Shown: positions 37,801 through 47,212 of the stretch, one piece after another | Layout: the number at the start of each line of letters is the position of its first letter | Position numbering within the stretch: position 1 is the first letter of the stretch | NCBI RefSeq assembly: GCF_905220415.1 | Contig: NC_059537.1 | Coordinates: 8,315,622-8,379,621 of the forward strand | Source of the DNA: Colias croceus | Taxonomy: Eukaryota > Arthropoda > Insecta > Lepidoptera > Pieridae | Reading direction: 5' to 3' | Length of the DNA: 64,000 nt | The notes under the pieces: model-generated | The model's input: the letters and a program-made list of their open reading frames with translations, nothing else | Told to the model about the DNA's origin: nothing | Database searches by the model: none | Translations under genes and position numbers: made by a program

Positions 37801-40239
37801 CTGTAAAATAGAAATGTTTTGGGCAAACAACCGAGACAAATTTAATTGTCTGATGCTCGGTTCCAGACGATCTAATCCTCAGATATTGGGTATCAGTTAT
37901 TTTTACCGCGATAAAGCCACGGGCCGACCGCCTCACTTGGTCCTCGTGAACGCTTATTTGAATCTCTTTTCTAAGTGACTTCCTTTTCTGTGAGTGTCAG
38001 GTAATTATCTATGTGGCATTCCAATTTTCCGATCGAACGGCTAATTCACTTTAAATCTCTTCGTATTATCTAATCCTGGTCCCTCAGAATCAGTCAGAGT
38101 TGAGAAGCGATTTCGGCCAAAATATATATTGATTGTGGACTTTTTTCACTCGAATGTACTAATGAATCGGACTTAATATCTGAAAGTGGAATTGGTAATT
38201 AAAACTTTGCTTTAATTTAATATTGGCATAACTTTTATGGTATTCAATATTGTTACAACTTTTATGGTTTCAAAAACGAGGCGAAACTTGGTGTACTTTA
38301 CATTTATTCTGGTTAATTGAGGAACAATGAACGGATATAAAGGGGTTTCCTTATTTTACCAATAATACCTATGATATTTTAAATACTCGCCATTTATTGT
38401 TTATTTTGTTAGTATAACATTTATGCATTTGATTGAGTTTTCTGTGATTGAAAAATGTGTTTTAAATACTTAGCGTGGATTTTGTTTATTTAGAGGTGAC
38501 AAAACATGAATGATGAAATGTAAAAATTGATGTTTATTTGTTATGTTCCTTTATCTACAGTCAATTCAAATGTTTATCATGTTTGTTATTTAAGAAAAAA
38601 AATAATTATTAAGGAGAATAGTGTGTTCGGCATAAGAACTGAAAAAAAATTGTAAAACCAAATACGTTTATGTTTGCATGTACCAAAATGTTCTCTACAA
38701 TTTTCTGCTGAATAAAGTGAATCATTAAAGGAATTAGTGCTATCTAAATGTATCGTAGAGTTATAGTAAAAATGGCAATCAATCTTTGTAGAATCTATCG
38801 CAAAATGGCCATTATTTTAAATCGAAATTCATTTTCATGTCAAATGATGCGAATGAAAGGATTCTAAAGTTTTTATTGAACGATCGAAAGAGTAAATAAC
38901 TACGAACACTTTCAACGTTTTCAGTCGGGTTAACCCGTAAACCATCTCAGTTTAAGGAGGCATTAAATCGCAACTCAAACAAGAACCGTTACACTGAAGT
39001 TAACTCACATATTGCTTTGTGTCACGAACGCTGAAGCGAGCGCACGGACGTCGGCTAACCTTTGCAAGAGAGAGACGCCTGCTTCGGATTGGAGAATACG
39101 AGTGAAGGGTGTAAAAGGAGAAAAACTACGTCGCTAAAAGTGAATGCGGTCGAAAGCCACGCTTATTTCATCGTTAAGTGCATGGATTTTTTTTGAGTAC
39201 TGTGAGTGCTTTAAGAAGTGGAAACAATGGGATGCAGGGTAATTAAAGTATTCCCTTAATCGCAATAATCAAATGCGGCTAGGGGAACTCCTGATCAGAT
39301 TTCGGCCATGATGTCACATAAAAGCGCAAAATTCGGCTATTCTAAAAAAAAAACGCAAAATTTTTCAATATGCTTATATGTATAGTGAGTATATTTATGA
39401 TTCAAATTTCAAGCCTCAAAAAAAAAAAATATATTTCATTAAGTTTAAATCTATGTATGTAGTATGAATTTGATTCAATCAGTTAATCAATTGAGTTTTT
39501 TTTTAATTAAGCTGTACCTTTGTTGGATCGGTACTGTTTTTACGGTGTATATTTTTTTTTAATTTATCGAAAATGTATTTTCAATGTTATGCAGAACTCT
39601 ACATTAACTAAAGATTTCTCTACCTACTTACAAAAAACTTACCCGTCAAAATGACATCACACGATACTATAAATTAAATCCAATTATGTAACATGTACAC
39701 AAGTGTTTTTGTCATGTTATTACTTATAAACGAGTTTACACAACATCTGGTTAATTACGGACAATGTAGTGTGTGGTCGATGGGCTGTGACATCAGTAAT
39801 TATGCTTTTAAAGTTGAATCAGATACCTAATTGATCAGACATTAAAATTCGTGGCTTGTGTTCGTATTATGAGGCTGACGTTCGATTGCCTCGCTCAAAT
39901 AATTCAATTTGTTTATAATTAAACCATGATACTCGAAGGAAATTCAATTATTAACCTTTGAACTACTTTATGATTAAAAATAATTTTTGAATGTGTGAAT
40001 AATAACTGGCGTTTTTTTTAAATAATTTAACGTAAGTTATCAAGATATTTAAGTCACATTTTCATAAAAATATTGCTGAAAATAAATGCGTTAACTTCGG
40101 TATGAAAATGATGGAGTGTCAGCAAACATCGACTCCGGTGTATCGTTCAATGATTGTTTCCTGAAAATCTTTTATTCAACCATTTTATCGGTAACGGTAC
40201 GAGGTAAATAGAGGTGTATTTTTACATTTATAAGGTTAT
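37801..40239. other. Upstream flank of the lectin gene and spacer to the LINE
   Basis: It should hold the lectin promoter (minus strand, above 37656), but no convincing TATA/initiator pair could be chosen. Apart from the leader-exon-like patch at 38940-39238 I see only AT-rich sequence and A/T runs. Confidence 0.45.
38940..39238 (+). other. Possible 5' UTR/first-exon-like segment
   Basis: This is a patch of higher GC and CpG content between the lectin gene and the LINE. It ends in a strong start context (GAAACAATGG, ATG at 39227-39229) followed by GGA TGC AGG and a GTAATT donor-like site, giving Met-Gly-Cys-Arg before a putative phase-0 intron. It would be a leader exon with a potential N-myristoylation start. 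No downstream exon was found on the plus strand, so this could also be an enhancer or chance. Confidence 0.2.
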
Positions 40240-41278
40240 TGTAAGCGAGTGGATAAGGGCTGGCACAGCTGCCGCCCCGATCCGCAACGCTCGAGGGTAG
40301 GTGCTAAAGTGACAACACGTGTTTTTTGTGATCCTCATAATTTAATTAAAAAAAATATCAATTTTTCTATAATAAAAATCTATAATACATATGTGTTAAA
40401 TTAAAAAGTTTGCCTACCAGTGTTCCTACAGTTTGTCCTGCTTTATTTATCACTTTATCACTTCACTACACAGTCAACATAATGGAATCTATTAAGCAAT
40501 CCATGGAAGACATGACTTCTATTTTCAATAAAAGAATGGCTGATTTCCAACTGGAGCTCCAAAATAATCACAATCCACCCGCCAGCAGCAGCCCTACATC
40601 CAAACTTGCAGCTGAGTTTGAGTCTTTCAGAACCTTTGTCATTTCATCGTTACAATGTCTTCAATCACAAATTGACATGCTGTCTAGACTTCTAGATCAA
40701 CAAGAGATGCGGTCCAGGAGGAAGATACTTCTTTTTCATGGTGTGACTGAATCTGATAAAGAGGACTTATATGCCACCGTCTCTAATATAATATCGCAGA
40801 AGCTTAACATATCCAGTATTGATAAAAATTCCATGGTTCGCTGCAACAGATTGGGTCAAGTTAGTGGTGACAAACCTAGACCAATAGTAGTCAAGTTTTG
40901 TGACTTTCGTGTGCGAGAAAGTGTTTGGTCTGCAAAGACTCATCTTAAGAAATCCGGCATAACTCTTTCTGAGTTTCTAACTAAAGGTCGTCACGAGGCC
41001 TTTTTGGCAGCAAGGGATCGCTTCGGTGTTGCTAATTGCTGGACCCGGGAAGGCTTCATATATATAAGACCAAAAGATGGCTCCAAGCATCGTATAACTT
41101 GTCTTTCTGAACTGGAGGCTATCCCGTCTTGGGTCCGCCTAAAGCAAAGGGGGCGCAAAGTAAGGACTTAGAAATTTTTTGATCCAAAGTGAAAATTGTA
41201 TAGGAATCATAAAATACTTAGGAAAATTTTATTCAAAACGCTAAAATAAGCATGTTTTATAGAAAAAACTTTTTCTCT

Positions 41279-41700
41279 AAAATCAAAAATGGCCGAGATA
41301 TTCGCCCTCAAAGATTGATGGTTTTCAAGGGACTTAGAAAATTTTTGATGGAGTTGGTGTCATTATAACACCTATTTATTATTGTTTTATCGTAAAGATT
41401 ACGCTAATATAAGCATATTTTATAGGAACAATTTTTCTCTAAAATCAAAAATGGCCGAGATATTCGCCCTCAAAGATTGATGGTTTTCAAGGGACAGAAA
41501 AATTTCGATGGATGTTGGTGTTACTATAACACCTATTTATTATTGTTTTATCGTAAAGATTACGCTAAAATAAGCATGTTTTATAGAAAAAACTTTTTAT
41601 CTAAAATCAAAAATGGCTGAGCTAATTGACTTCAAAGTTGGCAAATTTCTAGCACTTGTAAAATTTTCGACGAATGACTTTAAATCGGAGCGCAGAACAC
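41279..41700 (+). repeat. Left-arm tandem modules of the nested element (period 162 bp)
   Basis: AAAATCAAAAATGG begins at 41279, 41441 and 41603, an exact 162-bp spacing. Each unit continues with CGAGATATTCGCCCTCAAAG, a TTCAAGGGAC block and ACACCTATTTATTATTG. The third unit is more diverged (GGCTGAGCTAATTGAC). Confidence 0.85.
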
Positions 41701-41769
41701 GTCCGCACAACCTAACCTAACCTAGTGACTTTCCCTATTTCCTCATGTCTTTTTTATATTGTGTCAGAC

Positions 41770-42010
41770 ACTGCCTTAGCTCCGGCGCTACGGGAAGTGC
41801 AGCCCTTCCGCCCTTGCGTGACAAAGCACGGTCGCCCGTACTCCGCTTCGCAGCTTCGGCTTGTTGGTCGCCTTCGGCGACCAGCCTCAGCCGCTCCGCT
41901 CCGCACGGCTCCCGAGCTTTGTCACGGCGGGCGAGGGCTGCTCTCCCTCCGCGCCTCCGGCTTTTTACATACACTCTAGGGGTAGGGCAGACAAGACCAC
42001 GTGGAATCGG
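41770..42010. other. CpG-rich core of the nested element
   Basis: About 240 bp, strongly GC- and CpG-rich against an AT-rich background, with short internal palindromes (GGTCGCCTTCGGCGACC). Frames on both strands are open here by composition alone. It is preceded by three CCTAA units (41708-41724) that match the insect telomere unit but are too few to be a telomere tract. Confidence 0.6.
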
Positions 42011-42174
42011 GGTTGACAGCTTCGGTTCTGTGGCAAGTCTTATGATAATGCAATGCTTATTTTAGCGTAACGTTTTTTAGCTAGATTCGGACTTTCGCAG
42101 CTTAATATTGAATACATAATATTCCATCATTGAAAAAAATTACATTTTACAATCCGTCATGTATCTTGATAATT

Positions 42175-42790
42175 ATCAAGTTTAGAGAAAAGTTGCCCCA
42201 ACAAAACATGCTTATTTCAGCGTATTTATTACGATAAAACAATAATAAATAGGTGTTAATGATACCAACATCCATTGAAAATTTTCCAAGTCCTAGCTCC
42301 CTTGAAACTCTGAGGGCGAATATCTCGGCCGTTTTTGATTTTAGAGAAAAAGTTTTTTCTATAAAATATGCTTATTTTAGCGTAATATTTACGATAAAGC
42401 AATAATAAATAGGTGTTATAATAACACCAACATCCATAGAAATTTTTCTAAGTCCCAGCTCCCTTGAAAACCATCAATCTTTGAGGTCGAATATCTCGGC
42501 CATTTTTGATTTTAGAGAAAAATTGTTCCTATAAAACAGGCTTATTTTAGCGTAATATTTACGATAAAGCAATAATAAATAGGTGTTATAATAACACCAA
42601 CATCCATCGAAATTTTTCTGTCCCAGCTCCCTTGAAAACCATCAATCTTTGAGGGCGAATATCTCGGCCATTTTTGATTTTAGAGAAAAGTTGTTCCTAT
42701 AAAACATGCTTATATTAGCGTAATCTTTACGATAAAACAATAATAAATAGGTGTTATAATGACACCAACTCCATCAAAAATTTTCTAAGT
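42175..42790 (-). repeat. Right-arm tandem modules of the nested element, inverted
   Basis: The same unit appears reverse-complemented, with GGCC(A/G)TTTTTGATTTTAGAG at 42327, 42498 and 42666 (spacings 171 and 168) and a partial unit from about 42175. The arms can pair with the left arm over several hundred bases. Confidence 0.85.
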
Positions 42791-43439
42791 CCTGCGCCCC
42801 CTTTGCTTTAGTCCAACCCCGTCTTGTCCTGTGGCACCAGTCAGTGCTACTGCACAAGCTTCCAGGAGCCATGAATCACAGAGAGATGCAAAGACAGTTC
42901 CTGGCGCTAGGACAAAGAGGCTTCTTAAAGGGAAGTAAAGTTGGTACATAATATTTTGTTGTAATCACTTTTTGTCAATGTTGCTGCATGTTTACTACTT
43001 AAATTGTTTACATTTTTAGTTATAGCTATTAGTTTCTTATGTCAAATGTCTTGCCTGTATTCGTTACCTATAAGTATTATTTAATTAGTTAAGTTATATG
43101 AGGTGTTTTAAAACTTTTCTCCCGCTTTTATTTTATTGTTTACTTGTTACCATCTTGTTACCCACTTTTAGCTTTATATTTTAAGTCACTTTGATTATAG
43201 TTGACATTTGACAGTCACAATTCACAAATTATAAATGTCGCTTAATAATTCTTACCGAGTACGAGTCTTTTTGACTTACAATATTGCCATTTGTATATTT
43301 TATATTTTACTTTATAATTATTATTCTGCTTTATTTTATTTTAAAGTTTCATTATTACGACTGTTTTAATTTATACTTGTTTTTGATCTTTTATTGTTAT
43401 ACGCTGGATGGTGCAACTTTTGTATAATTTTGTTGTATT

Positions 43440-43570
43440 TTATAGGTAAAATTTTATAGCTGTTTTATTGTATTATTAATAATTATTATTTATTTATTTA
43501 TTATAAGTATTGAAGTAATATACATATATATTATAATAATATATATTAATAACACTTATTTATTTATTTA
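43440..43570. repeat. AT-rich low-complexity LINE spacer
   Basis: The end of the ORF1-ORF2 spacer is dominated by TTAT/TATA runs (TTATTTATTTATT, ATATATTATAATAATATATA). No gene is seen between 42939 and 43598. Confidence 0.6.
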
Positions 43571-43598
43571 ATTGTCATTATTACACATAAATATTGAA

Positions 43599-46550
43599 AT
43601 GTCTCTTAACAATAGTATGAGCAGTCTTGGCGGTTTTGAATCTCTCAGCTCTTCCGAGTCCAGCACTGATTGCAGTTTCCACAGTGCTTCTCCTTTTTCG
43701 CTAAATACAGCATTATCCTCTACATTTTACAATTCCAAAAAACACTTTAACGTCGTACACATAAATGCTCAGAGCATTCCGGCACATTATCCTGATTTCC
43801 TTGCATCCTTCGATTGTCCCGAGCTCCATGCCATTCTCATTTCCGAATCCTGGTTGAAACCTTGCCTCCCCTCTATAGCTTACTCCCTTCCCGGTTTTCA
43901 ACTCATCAGAAATGATCGCCTTGGCAGAGGTGGTGGTGGGGTTGCTATTTACCTGCGTTCACACATTCCGTTCACTTTAATAAGCGCCTCTTCCCAACCC
44001 CCATCCCATGACGAGGCTGAGCATCTTCTTATTGAGATTTCCCTTTCCCATTCCAAACTCCTACTCGGTGTTTTTTACAGCCATGACCTTACTGTTAACT
44101 TCTTCCCTTCCTTTGACCTTCTCATCGAAAAGTTTTCTCCCTCCTATGATCATGTCATTTTTATGGGCGATTTTAACACCTGCCTTTTAAAGAATGATCA
44201 TCGTTCCAAAAAACTACTTTCCATTATTAACTCTTATAATTTCCATCTTCCTCCGTTAAATCCAACTCACCACTCTCCAAATTCACCTCCTTCCCTTCTT
44301 GACCTCATCATAGTTTCCTCCCCTGATCATGTCTTGAATTCTGGGCAATTTCCTGCTGACGGATTCTCTTGTCACGACTTATTATTCCTTTCCTATAACA
44401 TCCGCCCTCCTAAACCCAAACGTAAAGTCATCATGCAGCGAAACTTTGGGGGTTTGAACAGAGAATTGCTTTGTAACGATGCGGAACAAACCGATTGGTC
44501 AGTCGTAGTTAACGCTTCGTCAGTTGATGAAAAAGTTGATCTGTTCAACTCGCTAATTGTTCAGCTTTTCGACAAACATGCACCACTTCGTCCAGTTAAA
44601 CTGAAACATCTTCCCGCACCTTGGCTAACTAACGACATTAAATCTGCATTAAATAAGAAAAATCGTGCTAAAGCAAAACTGCGGACGGACAACTCCGATA
44701 TCAATAGAGAACGGTACAAGGTAATTCGCAATCGCTGTAATACTATGTGTAGGGATGCACAACAACGCTACATCCATAAAACTATTGAGAACGGTGAGCC
44801 CGCAAAGGTTTGGAAATTTCTGAGATCGTTAGGGATTGGCAAATCGTCTCAAACCTGCAGTATTAATACAAATATTGACTTACTAAATAACTTTTTCACT
44901 AATGCTGCAGTTAGTGTAGATGCAAATACCAAATCTCACACACTACACCATCTTTCATCAAAACCGGTCCCGAACCTACCGCCGTTTAATTTTAGTCAAT
45001 TCACTGTCGATAATGTTAAGAGGAGCATCTTGTCCATTTCTTCGAAAGCCGTCGGCAGTGACAGTATAGGTCGTGATATGGTTCTCCCTATCCTTGATGT
45101 TGTAGCCCCTATCTTAACTCACATCCTTAACGTATCCATATCCTCTAGCACATTTCCCAAAGCTTGGAAAGAAGCCTTCATCATCCCGCTTCCAAAAAAA
45201 GCTAATCCTTCCGCTTTCCATGAGTACCGTCCTATATCAATACTACCTTTCCTTTCTAAAATCCTAGAACGCCTTGTTGAACAACAGTTACGTTCATTTT
45301 TGAATAAACAGGACTTATTCAATCCCTTCCAATCCGGATTCCGTCCAGGCCATAGCACGACCACTGCTCTCATTAAAGTCACCGACGATATCCGCCAAGC
45401 AATGGACAACAAGCAGCTCACAATTCTTACGTTATTAGATTTCAGTAACGCTTTCAACTCGGTTGATCATGACATTATGCTAGGTTTGCTTGCTTCTCTT
45501 AACATTTCATCAGCAGCTATTGAATGGTTCCGTAGCTTTTTTCAGGGACGCCGGCAACGTATTAAAGTTGATGACGTTCTGTCGTCGTGGTGTGACTTAA
45601 GGGTCGGTGTCCCTCAAGGTAGCGTGTTGTCACCAATCCTTTTCTCAATATTTATTGACTCAATTTCCTCAAATTTAACTTCTCCCTACCATATGTATGC
45701 AGATGATTTGCAAATTTACTCACATACAGCCATCTCGGGAATTTCAGAAGCTATACAACAAACAAATGCTGATTTAGACACTATCTCTACCTGGTCCCAC
45801 AATTTCGGTCTCACTGTTAACCCGTCTAAGACCCAAGCTATCATAATTGGTAGCCGTAAAATGACTGCCAAGCTAGACTGGAACAGCTTACCAAAGCTTA
45901 TTCTTGGTGGATCGCACATTCCATTCAGCGAGTCTGTCAAAAATCTCGGGCTCCATCTTGATAAGAACTTGTCTTGGAATGTGCAAATAGAGACATTACG
46001 GAAAAAAATGTATGGCGCTGTAGGTTCCATTCGTCGAATCCGTAATTTTCTGCCCATTCCTACAAGAGTAACGCTTGCTGAGACTTTACTCCTTCCTATC
46101 CTGGATTATGCTGACATTTCCTACCCTGACCTCTCCGAACAACAACTTGACTCCCTTGAGCGACTCCAAAACGTATGTATACGCTACGTATTTGGACTGC
46201 GCAAATATGACCATGTGTCCGAATTCCGAGCCAAGCTCAAGTGGCCTCTCATCCGCGTCCGCCGGAATGCTCATATTCTGCATTTATTGTACAAAATTCT
46301 ATTTGATCCCAAAACCCCTTTTTACCTTAAACAAAATTTCAAATTCCTGGGTGAAAATAGCCTTACTCTCCGTTCCTCTAATCTACTCACCTTAAGTATC
46401 CCTTCCCATAGATCCAATTTCTTCCATTCTTCCTTCACTGTGTCTGCAATCAACCTCTGGAACTCTATTCCAGAATCGATAAGACGTGCTCAGTCAATAA
46501 ATGTATTCAAGAATGCATTAAAGCAATATTTATCGCAACCAGGTTCGTAA
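43599..46550 (+). CDS. LINE ORF2: APE endonuclease plus reverse transcriptase, intact
   Basis: 983 residues from ATG at 43599, with no stop or frameshift. The endonuclease occupies roughly residues 50-275: N56 in HINAQS, E83 in SESW, G190-D191-F192-N193, and the late catalytic His259. The reverse transcriptase spans about 480-760: IPLPKKANPSAFHEYRPIS, QSGFRPGHSTT, D614 in LLDFSNAFNSVDH, GVPQGSVLSP, and the catalytic YADD at 700-703. A C-terminal region with leucine-rich character follows (YGAVGSIRR to the end). This domain order and the YRPIS/QSGFR/VPQGSVLSP motifs place it in the CR1/jockey group. The enzyme nicks target DNA and primes reverse transcription there. All catalytic residues I can name are present, so ORF2 looks enzymatically competent even though ORF1 is broken. 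Confidence 0.92.
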   Translation: MSLNNSMSSLGGFESLSSSESSTDCSFHSASPFSLNTALSSTFYNSKKHFNVVHINAQSIPAHYPDFLASFDCPELHAILISESWLKPCLPSIAYSLPGFQLIRNDRLGRGGGGVAIYLRSHIPFTLISASSQPPSHDEAEHLLIEISLSHSKLLLGVFYSHDLTVNFFPSFDLLIEKFSPSYDHVIFMGDFNTCLLKNDHRSKKLLSIINSYNFHLPPLNPTHHSPNSPPSLLDLIIVSSPDHVLNSGQFPADGFSCHDLLFLSYNIRPPKPKRKVIMQRNFGGLNRELLCNDAEQTDWSVVVNASSVDEKVDLFNSLIVQLFDKHAPLRPVKLKHLPAPWLTNDIKSALNKKNRAKAKLRTDNSDINRERYKVIRNRCNTMCRDAQQRYIHKTIENGEPAKVWKFLRSLGIGKSSQTCSINTNIDLLNNFFTNAAVSVDANTKSHTLHHLSSKPVPNLPPFNFSQFTVDNVKRSILSISSKAVGSDSIGRDMVLPILDVVAPILTHILNVSISSSTFPKAWKEAFIIPLPKKANPSAFHEYRPISILPFLSKILERLVEQQLRSFLNKQDLFNPFQSGFRPGHSTTTALIKVTDDIRQAMDNKQLTILTLLDFSNAFNSVDHDIMLGLLASLNISSAAIEWFRSFFQGRRQRIKVDDVLSSWCDLRVGVPQGSVLSPILFSIFIDSISSNLTSPYHMYADDLQIYSHTAISGISEAIQQTNADLDTISTWSHNFGLTVNPSKTQAIIIGSRKMTAKLDWNSLPKLILGGSHIPFSESVKNLGLHLDKNLSWNVQIETLRKKMYGAVGSIRRIRNFLPIPTRVTLAETLLLPILDYADISYPDLSEQQLDSLERLQNVCIRYVFGLRKYDHVSEFRAKLKWPLIRVRRNAHILHLLYKILFDPKTPFYLKQNFKFLGENSLTLRSSNLLTLSIPSHRSNFFHSSFTVSAINLWNSIPESIRRAQSINVFKNALKQYLSQPGS

Positions 46551-47011
46551 CATATTATAATATATCTACTTTATTTATTTGAATTTATTCCTTGCCTATA
46601 ATTTATATATGTAGTTCCATAAGTATGTTGATGTTCCTCTTTAAGTTCGTATGTGTATTTGTGTAATATATATGAATGTATGTATTTATTTACGTATTTA
46701 TATGTGTATGTATGTATATATATTTGTTTTTAGTTATTACTTAATATGTATCTATTTATTTACATATGTATTATTTATGACATATTTATTTATTATTAAT
46801 TTTATTCAATTTTAAAGCATACTATGTATCCAAAATATATTGCACCACCACCATAAAATATGTAATCCTTTTGGTTTTTCGGGTTGTCTGGCAGAAATCG
46901 CTTACAGCGATAAGACCGCCCTCTGTACATAATATTATAACTTGTATGATTCTTTTTTGTTATCTTGTATTTTTGTGTGCAATAAAGAATTTTTCATTCA
47001 TTCATTCTTTC
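46551..47011 (+). other. LINE 3' UTR
   Basis: It contains TATG/TATT microsatellite-like stretches (46660-46800), a GC-richer conserved-looking block (GGGTTGTCTGGCAGAAATCG, then AGCGATAAGACCGCC, 46878-46922) and GCAATAAAG near the end, followed by CATTCATTCATTC. This block is the probable recognition region for reverse transcription. Confidence 0.6.
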
Positions 47012-47014
47012 ATA

Positions 47015-47212
47015 TCTATACTTATATTATAAAGATGAAGAGATTGTTTGTTTGTTTGAACGCGGTATTCTCGGGATCTACTGAACGTCCGATTTGAAAA
47101 ATTCTTTCGGTATTAGATAGCCCATTCATCGAGAAAGGCTATAGGCTATAAATCATCACGCTATGACCAACAGGAGCGGAGCCACGCGAGTGAAACCGCG
47201 GAGCGCAGCTAG
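47015..47212 (+). mobile_element. Lep1-like non-autonomous Helitron next to the LINE tail
   Basis: 198 bp, same ends and internal blocks as the copy at 36402, inserted between A (47014) and T (47213), directly after the CATT tail of the LINE. The near-terminal hairpin arms are CGCG...CGCG. Confidence 0.87.

Larger units (their letters stand above)
41132..42818. mobile_element. Nested non-autonomous inverted-repeat DNA element with 8-bp TSD
   Basis: The 1687-bp insert in LINE ORF1 is flanked by exact CCGTCTTG copies at 41124-41131 and 42819-42826. The ends are inverted: GGTCCGCCTAAAGCAAAGG on the left and, reverse-complemented, GGTTGGACTAAAGCAAAGG on the right, continuing into a shared GGGGCGC and ACTTAGAAA. 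Each arm holds three tandem modules of about 162-171 bp. The middle is a CpG-rich block. No transposase frame is visible, so it must be mobilised in trans. Eight-bp duplications are made by hAT- and P-type transposases among others; the terminal bases do not let me choose a superfamily. Confidence 0.85.
40482..42938 (+). pseudogene. LINE ORF1, interrupted by a 1687-bp insertion
   Basis: The left part is 40482..41131, beginning with ATG in MESIKQSMED. The right part is 42827..42938, ending in TAA. Skipping the inserted element and one 8-bp duplication gives 762 nt (253 residues plus stop) in one frame. It has a predicted coiled coil at about 46-76, then a basic nucleic-acid-binding region (RSRRKILLFHGVTE near 78-90, KPRPIVVKF near 131-139) resembling L1-type ORF1 RNA-binding proteins, and a basic end (TKRLLKGK). 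ORF1 proteins coat the LINE RNA. In the current genome the frame runs on into the insert and stops at 41169-41171, so the native C-terminus is lost. Confidence 0.75.
40240..47011 (+). mobile_element. CR1/jockey-like non-LTR retrotransposon (LINE) carrying a nested DNA element
   Basis: The element has a 5' leader, ORF1 (split), an AT-rich inter-ORF spacer of about 660 bp, an open ORF2, and a 3' UTR. The 3' UTR contains TGTGTGCAATAAAG and ends in repeated CATT units near 46994-47006 instead of poly(A). The 5' limit is approximate. Without the nested insertion the element is about 5.1 kb, near full length for this group. ORF2 has APE-type endonuclease and reverse transcriptase and no visible RNase H. 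I could not identify a target-site duplication because the 5' end is unclear and a Helitron directly abuts the 3' end. Confidence 0.75.

Noticed and set aside
41705..41725. Telomere-like CCTAA units
   Set aside because: Only three units, inside a transposable element; not a telomere or clear interstitial telomere tract.
41725..42065. Frames on both strands in the CpG core of the nested element
   Set aside because: Open on several frames at once because the sequence is rich in CG and poor in stop codons; not a transposase.
45119..45457. Minus-strand frame of 112 codons opposite LINE ORF2
   Set aside because: Shadow of the intact ORF2 on the other strand.
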